Of a stretch of 64,000 bases of DNA, positions 23,577-33,056 are shown piece by piece. Origin of the DNA: Prochlorococcus sp. AG-409-G20 (lineage in GTDB: Bacteria; Cyanobacteriota; Cyanobacteriia; PCC-6307; Cyanobiaceae); NCBI GenBank assembly GCA_003215775.1, contig QCJW01000006.1:1-64000 (forward strand), given 5' to 3'. The notes beneath the pieces are model-generated. The model was not told where the DNA came from. It did no database searches and saw only the letters and a list, made by a program, of their open reading frames with translations. Position 1 is the first letter of the stretch; every line of letters begins with the position of its first letter. A program made the position numbers and the translations under genes.

Positions 23577-23996
23577 TTATTCACGTTGTTTAAATTGAAG
23601 AGATGCACTGTTTATGCAATAGCGAAGTCCTGATGGTTTTGGCCCATCATTAAAAACATGACCTAAGTGTGATTTGCAATTGCTGCAAACCACTTCTGTC
23701 CTTATCATTCCATGACTATTATCATTAACTTTGTCGATTATATGCTCGCTCATGCTGTCTGAAAAACTAGGCCAACCAGTTCCTGAGTCAAATTTATTTT
23801 CAGAATTAAATAAAGCCACATTACAACAAGTGCAATAATAAGTTCCTGGTTCTTTGTTATTCCAATAGGCACCACTAAAAGCTCTTTCAGTTCCTTTCTG
23901 TCTGGTTATGTAATATTCTTCTGGGGTTAATCGGGTTTTCCATTCTTGTTCAGTTAAATCTTTTGGTTCTTTTGAATTGGAAAAACTATTTTTCAT
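23577..23996 (-). CDS. msrB: Peptide methionine-(R)-S-oxide reductase
   Basis: A 139-aa MsrB that reduces methionine-R-sulfoxide in oxidised proteins. Two CxxC zinc pairs are present (YYCTCC and VCSNCKSHLGHVF), together with GTGWPSFSD and the active-site Cys in LRYCINSASLQF. The length matches a single-domain MsrB without signal peptide, so it is cytosolic. It converges with the PRC-barrel gene, 1 bp apart. Confidence 0.95.
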   Translation of the reverse strand: MKNSFSNSKEPKDLTEQEWKTRLTPEEYYITRQKGTERAFSGAYWNNKEPGTYYCTCCNVALFNSENKFDSGTGWPSFSDSMSEHIIDKVNDNSHGMIRTEVVCSNCKSHLGHVFNDGPKPSGLRYCINSASLQFKQRE

Positions 23997-24062
23997 TAGC
24001 TTTCAATATATAAACCATGACATCTTAATAAATCTCTGAAGAGAAGGTCAAGATTTTTCTAT

Positions 24063-25328
24063 TCATGTAACTTTGGGTAGAAGTTTAATAATTAGTTTTG
24101 TAATTGCTTCAATTGCACCAGGCTTGCCTCTAAGGCTTTCTAAATCTTCTTTAAGGCCTTGTAGTCTCTTGGGCGAGTTTAGCCATGATGCGGCTTCAGT
24201 AGCAATTTGATTTGGTTTGATATTTCCTATTCTCTCAGGTACTATTTGTCGACCTGAGGATATATTTGGCCAGGAAAGATAAGTTCCTTTTCGCAGCCGC
24301 CATTTGCTGATTATAAAGTTCATTATAAATTTGACAATTGGGATTCTTGCGATAACTCCAAATATTCCATCCCATGCCTGCATAACAAATAAATGTTGAG
24401 TAGGTAGAATGACAATCATTGGGATGCATAATGCTCCTAGCTCAGCAGTATTTGCACCTACGGTTGTTAAGGCAAGGTTGCATTTAGTTAATTCAACATG
24501 AGCAGGATATTTTGTTAATAGCTTGATTTCTGTTCCTTCATTAGTGATTAAGTATTGGGAAGATCTCTCGCCTGCTTTCTCGCTTACTGCTTTGATTGTT
24601 GATTTGTATTGATGTGAAATTGAGTTATTTTTGCTTGAATAGTAAACTAATTCATCAATGCTAGTTGTAGGTGCAACCGGGATTATAAATTCACAGCTAG
24701 GAATTAACTTTTTAAGTCTATTTGCCACTTCAATCATAAATGGAACCCCAATAGAAAGCTTAGCTTTTTTAGATCCAGGCATTAATGCCACTAAGCAATT
24801 CTCATTATTTTTCTGATTATTTAGATCATATTTTGGTATGTCTGCCATGAGGTCCCCGACTACTATGCAACGATCTTGATATTTTTTAGGAACTCTACTT
24901 GCTACTTTGGGAGACATTGCAGCAATAATGTCATTCCACCTAGGCCATCTGGCTATCCATTCAGCATAAGTTAGATTTTTATAACCAAGTTTTGCAGCTA
25001 ACAACACGCTCCAAAATTGATCACCACCTAAGAATATTACTAAGCCATTTTTTGGCCAAAATCCAAATTTTTGTGGACTGATCAATAGGTTCCAAAAATA
25101 TTTTGCCTGAATAATTTTCTCAAAGCAATTCCAGTTATTTGCTACCTGAGCTTCTTTACCTGTTCCATTAGGGCATGGCACTAAAACCAACCTAAGACTT
25201 ATTGCTGAATCTGTTTTTGGTTGGATTAATAATTTCTTATGTAATTCTTCAGCAATAGGCTTAACCCAGGTTGTTAGCTCCCCAGGACCGTTTGTAATAA
25301 TCACCACCGCAAGGGAGGGATCTTGCAT
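24063..25328 (-). CDS. LpxB-related glycosyltransferase-like protein
   Basis: A protein of about 421 aa related to lipid-A-disaccharide synthase (a cyanobacterial family with GT-B fold). It opens with AVVIITNGPGELTTWVKPIAEEL, has VIFLGGDQFWSVLLAAKLGY, VVGDLMADIP, LMPGSKKAKL (near residue 210) and NLALTTVGANTAELGAL, which match LpxB's donor-binding order. It is probably a sugar transferase of the envelope, but the substrate is unknown. The frame remains open to 25406, but that would run inside the tRNA-Leu gene. I therefore start at ATG 25328, just before the conserved first strand. Confidence 0.75.
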   Translation of the reverse strand: MQDPSLAVVIITNGPGELTTWVKPIAEELHKKLLIQPKTDSAISLRLVLVPCPNGTGKEAQVANNWNCFEKIIQAKYFWNLLISPQKFGFWPKNGLVIFLGGDQFWSVLLAAKLGYKNLTYAEWIARWPRWNDIIAAMSPKVASRVPKKYQDRCIVVGDLMADIPKYDLNNQKNNENCLVALMPGSKKAKLSIGVPFMIEVANRLKKLIPSCEFIIPVAPTTSIDELVYYSSKNNSISHQYKSTIKAVSEKAGERSSQYLITNEGTEIKLLTKYPAHVELTKCNLALTTVGANTAELGALCIPMIVILPTQHLFVMQAWDGIFGVIARIPIVKFIMNFIISKWRLRKGTYLSWPNISSGRQIVPERIGNIKPNQIATEAASWLNSPKRLQGLKEDLESLRGKPGAIEAITKLIIKLLPKVT

Positions 25329-25367
25329 TTCAGCTGGTGGTATTGAAGACAAATTGTGATGATCGAA

Positions 25368-25449
25368 TGCGGATGGCGAGACTTGAACTCGCAAGGCCGA
25401 AGCCACACGCTCCTTAGACGTGCGTGTCTACCAATTCCACCACATCCGC
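25368..25449 (-). tRNA. trnL: tRNA-Leu, anticodon AAG
   Basis: The minus strand reads acceptor GCGGATG ... CATCCGC, D-arm GTGGAATTGGTAGAC, anticodon stem CACGT/GCGTG with loop CTAAGGA, a long variable arm TGGC-TTCG-GCC, and T-arm GCGAG-TTCAAGT-CTCGC. The long variable arm and D-arm fit class II tRNA-Leu. By alignment to E. coli tRNA-Leu the anticodon is A34-A35-G36, decoding CUU, and would need A-to-I editing to read more. CCA is not encoded; the discriminator is A at 25368. Confidence 0.93.
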
Positions 25450-25571
25450 TGAGTGAGCTAAGCCTTCCAGACTTAGTAGAAATTGATCATAACGTTCAAC
25501 CTTCCTTATCAAGTTAAATAAGTTTGGATACTACCGCTGATACGATCCGAATAAATATTGTTTAAAGCTGA

Positions 25572-26918
25572 ATGCCGATAGGCAAAGTTTTAATTGCAAA
25601 TCGTGGCGAGATCGCCCTCCGCATTCTCCGCAGTTGCAGAGAATTGGGGATAGCGACTGTCGCTGTGTATAGCACCGTTGACCGCACTGCACTACATGTT
25701 CAGCTTGCTGATGAGGCAGTTTGTGTTGGAGACTCTCCAAGCAGCAAGAGTTATTTGAATGTTCCCAATATTCTTGCGGCTGCCACATCAAGAGGTGTAG
25801 ATGCAATACACCCTGGTTATGGATTCCTTGCAGAAAATGATCGTTTTGCAGAGATCTGTCGAGATCACGGAATTACTTTTGTAGGCCCTTCTCCTCATGC
25901 AATTCGTTCAATGGGAGATAAGTCCACTGCTAAATCGACAATGATGAAGGTAGGGGTTCCCACTGTCCCAGGCAGTGAAGGTTTGTTGGCTGGTCCTGAT
26001 GAGGCAAAAATTCTTGCTAGAGAGATGGGATATCCAGTGATGATCAAGGCTACAGCTGGAGGAGGTGGGAGAGGGATGAGATTAGTAAATGCTCCAGAAG
26101 ACTTGGAGACCCTTTTTAAGGCTGCTCAGGGAGAGGCAGAAGCAGCTTTTGGAAATGCTGGGTTGTATATGGAGAAATTTATTGATCGTCCTAGACATGT
26201 CGAAGTACAGGTCCTTGCAGATAAGCATGGGAATGTCGTTCATTTGGGTGAAAGAGATTGTTCTATTCAGAGACGACATCAGAAGTTATTAGAAGAATCA
26301 CCTAGTCCAGCGCTTGATCCGGAATTGAGATTAAGAATGGGTGAAGCAGCAATTGCAGCTGCCAAGAGTATTAATTATGAGGGGGCTGGAACAGTTGAGT
26401 TTTTGCTAGATAGAACAGGTAATTTTTATTTTATGGAAATGAATACCCGTATACAGGTTGAACATCCTGTTACCGAAATGGTGACAGGAATTGATTTGAT
26501 TGCAGAACAATTGAGAATTGCAGGAGGAGATGAAATTAGCGTCAAACAAAAAGATATTAAGTTAACTGGACATGCAATTGAATGTCGGATAAATGCAGAA
26601 GATTCGAGTCATAATTTTAGACCTTCTCCAGGCAGGATTACAGGTTGGTTGCCTCCTGGTGGTCCAGGTGTACGAGTAGATAGTCATGTTTATACAGGTT
26701 ATGATATACCACCTTTTTATGATTCTTTAATAGGGAAAGTGATTGTTTGGGGAAAAGATCGTGATGCAGCACTTAAAAGAATGAAACGTGCTCTTAATGA
26801 ATGTGCAGTAACAGGAATTCCTACAACGATTGAATTCCATTTATACTTATTAAATCGTGATGAATTTTTGAATGGAGATGTGCATACCAAATTTGTAGAA
26901 CAAGAATTACTGAATTAA
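25572..26918 (+). CDS. accC: Biotin carboxylase subunit of acetyl-CoA carboxylase
   Basis: A 448-aa ATP-grasp enzyme that carboxylates biotin on AccB, the first step of fatty-acid synthesis. It shows [14 protein letters not shown] at the start, the glycine loop [12 protein letters not shown] (about 160), [28 protein letters not shown] (near 290) and the C-terminal domain. The length is that of the standalone bacterial subunit. ATG 25572 is the only sensible start. It stands alone, on the opposite strand to the YggT gene that follows. Confidence 0.97.
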   Translation: MPIGKVLIANRGEIALRILRSCRELGIATVAVYSTVDRTALHVQLADEAVCVGDSPSSKSYLNVPNILAAATSRGVDAIHPGYGFLAENDRFAEICRDHGITFVGPSPHAIRSMGDKSTAKSTMMKVGVPTVPGSEGLLAGPDEAKILAREMGYPVMIKATAGGGGRGMRLVNAPEDLETLFKAAQGEAEAAFGNAGLYMEKFIDRPRHVEVQVLADKHGNVVHLGERDCSIQRRHQKLLEESPSPALDPELRLRMGEAAIAAAKSINYEGAGTVEFLLDRTGNFYFMEMNTRIQVEHPVTEMVTGIDLIAEQLRIAGGDEISVKQKDIKLTGHAIECRINAEDSSHNFRPSPGRITGWLPPGGPGVRVDSHVYTGYDIPPFYDSLIGKVIVWGKDRDAALKRMKRALNECAVTGIPTTIEFHLYLLNRDEFLNGDVHTKFVEQELLN

Positions 26919-26943
26919 AACATTTGATATTTTGAGGATTAAT

Positions 26944-27261
26944 TTAAATTAATCCTTTGCTTTGTTTGACGATTTGAGATAAGAGGCCTTGCGGGCTCAC
27001 TAATAATTCACGTACCAAGCTAGTTAGACCTACCCAAATAACAGGAGTTACATCTACGCCACCAATTGGTTTGATTAGTTTTCTAGTTAATTTCAGTATT
27101 GGCTCAGTCGGTAGCGTGATGAATAGCCATACTCCTTTTGATAAATCAACCTCTGGATACCACGTGAGGACGATCCTTAGCAGGAATGCCAGAGTGAACG
27201 CACCCAAGCCGAAGCTAAGGATTACATGCAGGGTAGGAAGTACTTGAAGGAAGGTTTGCAT
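26944..27261 (-). CDS. YggT-family membrane protein
   Basis: A 105-aa YggT/YlmG protein with two membrane spans. LRIVLTWYPEVDLSKG and LPTEPILKLTRKLIKPIGGVDVTPVIW are the family signature. In cyanobacteria and plastids YlmG proteins affect thylakoid/nucleoid organisation and cytochrome b6 maturation. It is divergent from psbX, about 90 bp away, an arrangement seen in picocyanobacteria. Confidence 0.88.
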   Translation of the reverse strand: MQTFLQVLPTLHVILSFGLGAFTLAFLLRIVLTWYPEVDLSKGVWLFITLPTEPILKLTRKLIKPIGGVDVTPVIWVGLTSLVRELLVSPQGLLSQIVKQSKGLI

Positions 27262-27350
27262 CAGAAAGCTAAAAGCATGTGTAACTTCATCGTAGAAATT
27301 CCCGTTTCCCTCTTAGGCTTGGTAATCTTATGACCTTGTCTTAACTTGTC

Positions 27351-27527
27351 ATGGCATTATCTTCTTTAAATCTGTTGCTAAGCGCCGGGGTTTCCAGGGA
27401 GGTTGCTCGACTATCCGCAGAGGCAATGGTAGGAAGCTTTCTGCAAGCTGCGTTTGTAGTAGTTATTCCTGCTGCTGTTTTCCTGATTTGGGTAAGCCAG
27501 AAAGATGCTTTAGATCGCGCACGCTAG
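27351..27527 (+). CDS. psbX: Photosystem II protein PsbX
   Basis: ATG 27351 to TAG 27525-27527 gives 58 aa. The hydrophobic core [21 protein letters not shown] followed by KDALDRAR matches cyanobacterial PsbX, which ends 'VVIP--I-LI-VSQ-D---R'. PsbX is a one-span subunit of photosystem II near cytochrome b559/QB. The N-terminus is about 20 residues longer than in freshwater species, as usual in Prochlorococcus. The neighbour downstream is ycf66 and upstream is yggT. A 13-bp hairpin follows the stop. Confidence 0.88.
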   Translation: MALSSLNLLLSAGVSREVARLSAEAMVGSFLQAAFVVVIPAAVFLIWVSQKDALDRAR

Positions 27528-27555
27528 TAAATATTTTGCTTGCTTCGTAGACTGA

Positions 27556-27585
27556 ATGAAAGAGATTCTTTTGAATCTCTTTCAT
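27556..27585 (+). terminator. Hairpin after psbX
   Basis: ATGAAAGAGATTC (27556-27568) and GAATCTCTTTCAT (27573-27585) form a perfect 13-bp stem with a TTTT loop. The following AGGTTCTTTCC is only partly T-rich. It probably separates psbX from ycf66 by partial termination. Confidence 0.6.
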
Positions 27586-27608
27586 AGGTTCTTTCCGGGG
27601 GCAAAACA

Positions 27609-28589
27609 TTGGTCAATGCCAGTCTCAATTGGGCGAGCATTGTTGGCATAGTACTGGCCGTTTGTGGGGCAGGGCTATATTTCATGCGCTCATTTAAACC
27701 AGCCTTAGCTCGTGATTACGATGTTTTCTTTGCTGCTATAGGTCTGTTATGCGGTGGGATTTTATTTTTCCAAGGATGGAGATTAGATCCTATTTTGCAG
27801 TTTGGACAGTTTTTACTCGCTGGAACAACGGTCTTTTTTGCTTATGAAAGCGTTCGATTGAGGGGAGTAGCGACTGATCAAGCTAGACGATCAACTTATT
27901 TTGATGAAGATGCTCCAACTTCCAGAATGCCCAGTGGTGGTGGCTCTCGTGGTTGGGATGATTCATATGATCAATTTGATGAATCAATACCAGTTAGAAG
28001 GAGATTTGTTGGCCAGAGAAATCTAGATGATGAAACAAATGCTGATGAAGATTTTTATCGTCCAAGAAGAACTTCTAGAGCCGCTATACCTGAAGAAGCT
28101 GCTAGTAGAAGACCTCGTAGACGACTAGATGATTCTTCTTGGCAGCAGAATTCAGACGTGGATCCGAATTCCAGACGAATGGCTCGCTTTACTAGAGATG
28201 ATAGTCAATCTGAAAAAGAGAGTGCTTTTGGAAAAAGACGTAATGTGCGCCAAGAACAACGTAGAGGTTCTCGACCTTTAAGTTCTCAGCAAACTTCTAG
28301 AAGTCGTCAAGGGACCTCGAGTCAGTCCAAGTCCAGTCCCTCTTCAACTTCTTCGGGCGCTTATTCAGCTTCAGGGAGATCAGTAGTCCCTCAAGGTACT
28401 CCTATCAGAAGCGAAGTCGAAGATGCTGCTTTTTCCCCCTCACCTCGGAGTCCTAAGCGTGGCCCTTCGAATGAAACAGGATCTAGGAGCTCTTATAACG
28501 ATCAGTCGCCACGTCCTGCCGAAGAGTCTTCAGATCCTCGGACACGTAACAGTAGGCCTAGAGATAATAGCTCTCGTTTTGACAACTGA
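27609..28589 (+). CDS. ycf66: Ycf66-family membrane protein
   Basis: A 326-aa protein whose first 95 residues hold three membrane segments with the Ycf66 signature (GIVLAVCGAGLYFMRSFKPALARDYD, FFQGWRLDPILQFGQFLL, FFAYESVRLRG). The rest is a long Ser/Arg/Pro-rich, surely disordered tail. Ycf66 occurs in cyanobacteria and some plastids; its function is unknown, but it is expected in a photosynthetic membrane. The start is TTG 27609. The neighbourhood psbX-ycf66 is conserved in marine picocyanobacteria. Confidence 0.88.
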   Translation: MVNASLNWASIVGIVLAVCGAGLYFMRSFKPALARDYDVFFAAIGLLCGGILFFQGWRLDPILQFGQFLLAGTTVFFAYESVRLRGVATDQARRSTYFDEDAPTSRMPSGGGSRGWDDSYDQFDESIPVRRRFVGQRNLDDETNADEDFYRPRRTSRAAIPEEAASRRPRRRLDDSSWQQNSDVDPNSRRMARFTRDDSQSEKESAFGKRRNVRQEQRRGSRPLSSQQTSRSRQGTSSQSKSSPSSTSSGAYSASGRSVVPQGTPIRSEVEDAAFSPSPRSPKRGPSNETGSRSSYNDQSPRPAEESSDPRTRNSRPRDNSSRFDN

Positions 28590-28603
28590 AATTTGTCATT
28601 CTA

Positions 28604-29113
28604 TTGATTAGATCTAGATTGTTTTTTTTAATTTTTAGTTCAATATTACTTGTTAGTTGTACAAGTAATAATAAACCCATACCAAGAACTAGTTTTCTCG
28701 AAAGCCAGGCAGATCCAGCTTTAAGTGGAGATGGCAAGAAGATTGCTTTAATAGTTAATCGTAATGGGAAGCCTTCTGTTCAGCTAAAGAATCTAAAGAC
28801 TGGAAAGATTCTTTCTTTATTGCATCTGTCCAAGTATCAACCACACAGCTCTCCATCTTTAAGCTGGAATGGTAGATATTTAGCAGTTATTGGTCATATG
28901 GGAAAACGAAAAATGGTAATTCTTGAGGATCGGATGAAGAGGAGGATGCATAAGTTATCAATACCTCAAGGTTTAATACCTATTCGGATTAGCTTATCTC
29001 CTCATGCTCGTAAATTGGCTATTCAATCCCGTTACAGTGACGAGGATAAGCTTTATATTTATGATTTAAGTAATACACTTGAAGCAGATTCATCTTTTGG
29101 ACTATATAGGTAG
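28604..29113 (+). CDS. TolB-like beta-propeller lipoprotein (first of two)
   Basis: A 169-aa lipoprotein: FFLIFSSILLVSC is a signal with lipobox Cys. The mature part has repeated TolB/WD40-like strands such as DPALSGDGKKIALIVNRNGKPSV, SPSLSWNGRYLAVI and ISLSPHARKLAIQS. It is too short for a full propeller, so it may be half of one, completed by the next gene, or may dimerise. The start is TTG 28604, 14 bp after ycf66. Its role is unknown. Confidence 0.72.
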   Translation: MIRSRLFFLIFSSILLVSCTSNNKPIPRTSFLESQADPALSGDGKKIALIVNRNGKPSVQLKNLKTGKILSLLHLSKYQPHSSPSLSWNGRYLAVIGHMGKRKMVILEDRMKRRMHKLSIPQGLIPIRISLSPHARKLAIQSRYSDEDKLYIYDLSNTLEADSSFGLYR

Positions 29114-29133
29114 CTCTCTAATCATGTATATCT

Positions 29134-29646
29134 TTGGTGATTAATTTGAAGCAAATTATCTATTTTAAATGTGTAATTCTATCATTCACCTTTCTCTTAC
29201 ATGGCTGTTATAGTCTTTCTTTTCGCCAACTTTATGGATTAAATTCATTTTTGTATAAATCCTTTGGCAGTATTGATCAGCCTTCTTTAGGTGTTGATTT
29301 CCTTGGTATGCTTAGTAACTATAATGGTAGAGAGAAGATTGCATTATTAGACTTGAAAACAAGGAGAGCTCTCTCCTTGCCAGGTATAAATCGTTTTGAT
29401 TTTCGACCTATTAGTTTAAGTATTAGCGCTGATGGGAACAAAATCGCATTTATTACTGAGGTAAGTGATCAGATAAAACTATTTGTTTATACCAAAAAGA
29501 CTGGAAGTTTGCAGCCTCTTTATTTAAGTTCTAAGGGAATTCCTCAAAAACTAAGTATGGATGGATTAGGAAGTCTTTTAGCTGTAGAGTTTGTTAGAGA
29601 GGGAAGAACCTTGGTTGATTTAGTTAAAATACCTGGTTATCTTTGA
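29134..29646 (+). CDS. TolB-like beta-propeller lipoprotein (second of two)
   Basis: A 170-aa protein with a lipoprotein-like signal (CVILSFTFLLHGC). Repeated strands follow: GVDFLGMLSNYNGREKIALLDLKTRR, SLSISADGNKIAFITEV and KLSMDGLGSLLAVEF. It shares the design of the preceding gene, 20 bp upstream, and looks like an old tandem duplication. Each is about half a propeller. The start is TTG 29134. Both are probably in the periplasm, tethered to a membrane. Function unknown. Confidence 0.7.
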   Translation: MVINLKQIIYFKCVILSFTFLLHGCYSLSFRQLYGLNSFLYKSFGSIDQPSLGVDFLGMLSNYNGREKIALLDLKTRRALSLPGINRFDFRPISLSISADGNKIAFITEVSDQIKLFVYTKKTGSLQPLYLSSKGIPQKLSMDGLGSLLAVEFVREGRTLVDLVKIPGYL

Positions 29647-29656
29647 ATTGTTATTT

Positions 29657-29875
29657 CTAATTTAGAAATCCTGCCCAGTGTATAAAAGAATCATTACTTA
29701 TGAGCTCTATTATGAGTAATGATGTAAAGCCGATCATTGCAAATCTGCCATTGACTCTTTCTGCATAGCTACTCCATCCGAAATCAGGCTTTTCATTGGT
29801 CGTCGCACTTGTCAAATTTTCATTTTGTATTTGATCATTTGACTTTGCTTGATCTGGTTCGGTTGAAGAAGTCAT
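29657..29875 (-). CDS. hli: High-light-inducible-type chlorophyll-binding protein
   Basis: A 72-aa HLIP: a polar N-terminal half precedes one membrane helix with the chlorophyll-binding motif ([14 protein letters not shown], then [10 protein letters not shown]). HLIPs bind pigments and protect photosystems in stress. Its ATG overlaps the stop of the preceding ABC transporter gene (TAATG), so the two are translationally coupled, as found elsewhere in picocyanobacteria. It converges with the TolB-like pair. Confidence 0.9.
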   Translation of the reverse strand: MTSSTEPDQAKSNDQIQNENLTSATTNEKPDFGWSSYAERVNGRFAMIGFTSLLIIELISNDSFIHWAGFLN

Positions 29876-31857
29876 TAGAAGGCAGAATTGAGATTGAATT
29901 TATAAGAAGTGGCAGGTGTGAGTTGCCAGCCTCCATTCCCATCTAGCTCTAGAACTGTATCGTGAAATTCCTTTAGTGTCGGCCTATGGCCAACACTAAC
30001 AAATGCCATTTCTCGTTGCTCTAGAAGTTCATATAAGTGTTTTTCAGTATTTACATCAAGAGCACTGGTTGCTTCATCAAGAACAACAAAACGTGGAGAA
30101 TTGAGTAATAATCTAGCAAAGGCAAGTCTTTGTTGTTCTCCTAAAGAAAGTAATCGGGGCCAATCTTGTTTAATATCAAAATCAGGATAACGCTTGATCA
30201 ATTCTGGTAATTTTACTTCTTCTAAAACACTTGTGAGATGTTGATTACTAAAACGTATGGAATCTTGTGGGTAGCATAATTGTTCTCTTAGGCTTCCTAG
30301 TAACATGTATGGCTTTTGAGGAATAAATAATAGATCAGTAAAGTTTGGTCTTTCAATTATTCCAGATGCAGGCTCCCATAAGCCGCTGACCATACGTAAA
30401 AATGATGTTTTGCCACAACCACTAGGCCCTACGACAAGCACTTTTTGACCTCGCCCTACTTCTAGATTGAGATCTTTAATTAGACATCTCTCAGTCTGAG
30501 GAAGAATGAGATCAACCTTTTTTAGAATGATTGAAGATTCATTTTCTTTTATCGAATTAGTTGGTAGCTCTGTTAATCTTTCAAGCTCTTCGACTTTGCC
30601 TTGAAAACCTTCTAGACGACTTATAGATGCGGAAAAAGCCGCAAGTCGATCAATGTTATTTACTATGTAACTAACAGAACCTAAGACCTGACTAAAAGCT
30701 ATAAAAGCTTGACCAAAGACTCCAAAATCTACTTCTTTGGCAAAATAAATTGGTGCTATCACTAGCCAAGGTAAGAAACGAGAAAAGTAATCGTAGGATT
30801 TTTGAATAACATATATAAGAGCTTCCCAAATGATTAATTTGTTGTAGTTTTTAATTGCACCCCCAAGTCTTCTTTCTGCTTCTTTAGATTCTTGTTCTTC
30901 GCCTCTATAAAATGCAATTGACTCTGCATTGTCTCGTATATGAACAAGTCCATATCTAAAATCAGCTTCTAGCTTAAGTTGTGTATTATTTAAAGCAACT
31001 AAACGTCTACTAGCAAAGATAATTAAACCAGTTCCTAAGACAGAGTAAAATAATAACCAGATAGCTAGTTTTGCACTAATAGTCCAGAGTACAATTATAA
31101 AGCTAAAGAATGTTAGTAAAGCGGCTAATATCTCAACTGTTACGCTTAAGCTTGTATTAGTAAAGCTTGCAGTGTCTTGGGAGATTCTTTGGTCAGGGTT
31201 ATCTATTTCTGCAACATCTTCATTGTTTGGATTGAGAACATAATATGCTCTATTGTTCATATATCTTTTTAGCATTCTTTTGCTTAACCATTCACGCCAG
31301 AGAAGCCCTAGTCTTGGAACTAAATAACTTTGAATGGCTCGAATTGGTAGTGCAAGAAAGAGGCAGAATGCATATATGCTAACAACATTCCAGAAACCAG
31401 ATTGATCATATCCAACCAGTGCATTTTCAACATTTCTAGCAACAAAACTAATGCCTACATTAATTCCATTGAGTACAAGGATGAGTAATAGGATTGCTCC
31501 AAGCATTAACCATGGAACCCAACGACCATTGCGTAGTTTTTGTTTAAAAAATAAAAAGCAAGATAAGCCTATAATCATCAAAATGATGACTATTAGTCCA
31601 GTTGGGCTGTTCCAAATTCCATAAATTCTTTCAGGTACACCAGGTAAAAAACGATTTTGTATTTCTGGAATAACGCTACCGCTAATGAGGATAGTAAAGG
31701 TGAGCAATAGCAATGTGCTCCCTACTACTACGGCTAAGAGAGCAAAAATCAGCAACAAGAACTGAAAAGCACTTGTTTCTTCAATAGGGAGGAAATACGG
31801 CTGGGCAAGCCTTTGTAACTTGCCTAGTTGATTTCGGAATGCCTGTAGAGGTTTCAT
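29875..31857 (-). CDS. ABC transporter, fused permease-ATPase (YddA/ABCD type)
   Basis: A 660-aa half-transporter of the ABC_membrane_2 (SbmA/YddA, ABCD) class, with about six membrane segments in residues 25-400 and an ATPase domain from about 440. Walker A is [13 protein letters not shown], the signature region is [17 protein letters not shown] and Walker B is [13 protein letters not shown]. The signature is LSLGE instead of LSGGE, as usual in this class. Relatives carry peptides, fatty acyl chains or cobalamin; the substrate here is unknown. Coupled with the downstream hli. Confidence 0.88.
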   Translation of the reverse strand: MKPLQAFRNQLGKLQRLAQPYFLPIEETSAFQFLLLIFALLAVVVGSTLLLLTFTILISGSVIPEIQNRFLPGVPERIYGIWNSPTGLIVIILMIIGLSCFLFFKQKLRNGRWVPWLMLGAILLLILVLNGINVGISFVARNVENALVGYDQSGFWNVVSIYAFCLFLALPIRAIQSYLVPRLGLLWREWLSKRMLKRYMNNRAYYVLNPNNEDVAEIDNPDQRISQDTASFTNTSLSVTVEILAALLTFFSFIIVLWTISAKLAIWLLFYSVLGTGLIIFASRRLVALNNTQLKLEADFRYGLVHIRDNAESIAFYRGEEQESKEAERRLGGAIKNYNKLIIWEALIYVIQKSYDYFSRFLPWLVIAPIYFAKEVDFGVFGQAFIAFSQVLGSVSYIVNNIDRLAAFSASISRLEGFQGKVEELERLTELPTNSIKENESSIILKKVDLILPQTERCLIKDLNLEVGRGQKVLVVGPSGCGKTSFLRMVSGLWEPASGIIERPNFTDLLFIPQKPYMLLGSLREQLCYPQDSIRFSNQHLTSVLEEVKLPELIKRYPDFDIKQDWPRLLSLGEQQRLAFARLLLNSPRFVVLDEATSALDVNTEKHLYELLEQREMAFVSVGHRPTLKEFHDTVLELDGNGGWQLTPATSYKFNLNSAF

Positions 31858-32261
31858 ATTATGGATAAGTTCTTCTATTATTGCTCTTCAACTGAGCAAA
31901 TAGAAGATGGTTTGGTTCAGCCAAAAAACCGGGTTCCATTGAATTAGAATTAATATTTATGTAACAAATGACAGTGATAGTAATTTGATTGCCTGAAGAT
32001 ATAGGAATTAATTATTATACTTACTTTCTTTTTGCCTAATTGCTAATAAAAATTTAGTCGGATAGTTAGAATTTCCTTAAAGCGTCTATTAAGCTAAATT
32101 AAGAAGAATATATTGATAATGGAACATAGATCCATCTAATTAGCATATTGTTTGCCCGCGAATATTTTGGCTATCTTTAATTAAGAAAGAGGCTAAATTT
32201 GATTTAATATGGCTTAAAGTTTAATATTGTTAATGTATTTTTTATTTCTTTTTTGAGTTAC
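31858..32261. other. AT-rich intergenic stretch
   Basis: About 400 bp of AT-rich sequence with stops in all frames. I see no RNA gene, terminator or credible ORF. It contains the promoter of the ABC transporter gene (minus strand) and the end of the 98-aa gene's transcript. Confidence 0.55.
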
Positions 32262-32558
32262 CTATGAAGCGCAGGTTATATGATTGTTTATAGCTTTCTC
32301 CATGGCTTCTTTCTCTAGGGGTGGTATTGGTAGGCATAGAAAATCGTCGATTAAATCAACTCGCCATAGAATTTGAATATCTGAGTTCTCTTTTTTTTCA
32401 ACTTTGTAATGGATTCCTTCCGTTAAAGACTTTAGGTGCTGCATTAATTCTTTTTCAGATATGCCCAGATATTCTAGGAGTTCAGTAGTTGAGAACCAAG
32501 GAGTTGGAGGTTTCTGATTGTTTGAACTTTGATTGGAGCCTTGTTTGATAATAGTCAT
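32262..32558 (-). CDS. Hypothetical 98-aa protein with helix-turn-helix-like segment
   Basis: The N-terminus is disordered (QGSNQSSNNQKPPTPW). A helix-turn-helix-like part follows (FSTTELLEYLGISEKELMQHLKSL), then a strand pair (IHYKVEKKENSDIQILWRVDLIDDFL) and a C-terminal helix. The layout suggests a small DNA-binding or adapter protein. Its ATG overlaps the stop of the 41-aa gene (GTGAATGA context), so it belongs to the hinT operon. Family not recognised. Confidence 0.65.
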   Translation of the reverse strand: MTIIKQGSNQSSNNQKPPTPWFSTTELLEYLGISEKELMQHLKSLTEGIHYKVEKKENSDIQILWRVDLIDDFLCLPIPPLEKEAMEKAINNHITCAS

Positions 32559-32680
32559 TCACTTTCGTAGATGTATTGACTTAAGGATCCCTCCTGTCTA
32601 TTAATAAGCAAGTCTACATCCATTAATCTAGTCACTATTGCCCTCTCTTGCTGATTTAGTGGTTGTTTGATGTCTAGCAA
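32555..32680 (-). CDS. Small coupled protein (41 aa) between hinT and the 98-aa gene
   Basis: TTG 32680 opens 41 codons ending in TGA 32557-32555. The peptide (MLDIKQPLNQQERAIVTRLMDVDLL...SLSQYIYESE) is a helical, acidic unit. It starts 2 bp after the hinT stop and its stop overlaps the ATG of the 98-aa gene, so it bridges the operon perfectly. That spacing is the main evidence. A longer frame running back into hinT (to 32785) is a shadow. Confidence 0.6.
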   Translation of the reverse strand: MLDIKQPLNQQERAIVTRLMDVDLLINRQEGSLSQYIYESE

Positions 32681-32682
32681 AT

Positions 32683-33024
32683 TTAGCCTGGTGGCCAGGA
32701 TAGAGATCGACCTCCAATTAGATGCAAGTGCAGGTGAAATACTGTTTGTCCTGCTTTTTCGCCAGTATTTATAACAGTTCTCCAATCTTTAAGATTTTCT
32801 TGTTTTGCTATCTTGGCAGCTGTAAGTAACAAATGACCTAGCAGATTTTGATCGTTTTCATGGGCTTCACGAAGACTTTTTATAGGTTTCTTTGGAATGA
32901 TTAGAATATGAATTGGAGCTTGAGGCTCTATATCTCGAAATGCTAGGCATAACTCATCTTGATGTACTTCAGAACATGGAATTTCACCAGAAAGAATACG
33001 CTCAAAAATTGTTTCCTGAGTCAT
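32683..33024 (-). CDS. hinT: HIT-family nucleotide hydrolase/transferase
   Basis: A 113-aa histidine-triad protein. It shows TIFERILSGEIPC at the start, LIIPKKPIKSL, and the catalytic triad GQTVFHLHLHLIGG (His-x-His-x-His). The Hint branch hydrolyses AMP-lysine and aminoacyl-adenylates. The length is exact for the family. It heads a three-gene unit with two small genes. A 13-bp inverted repeat lies 33 bp upstream. Confidence 0.93.
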   Translation of the reverse strand: MTQETIFERILSGEIPCSEVHQDELCLAFRDIEPQAPIHILIIPKKPIKSLREAHENDQNLLGHLLLTAAKIAKQENLKDWRTVINTGEKAGQTVFHLHLHLIGGRSLSWPPG

Positions 33025-33056
33025 TAGAAAAAATTAATTGGTTCAGACATATTTTA

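Noticed and set aside
25329-25406. N-terminal extension of the LpxB-like ORF
   Set aside because: It lies partly inside the tRNA-Leu gene and precedes the conserved first strand; start moved to 25328.
27890-27905. ATCAA-CTTATT-TTGAT palindrome within ycf66
   Set aside because: Inside a coding region, single and far from the island; taken as the chance background of the motif.
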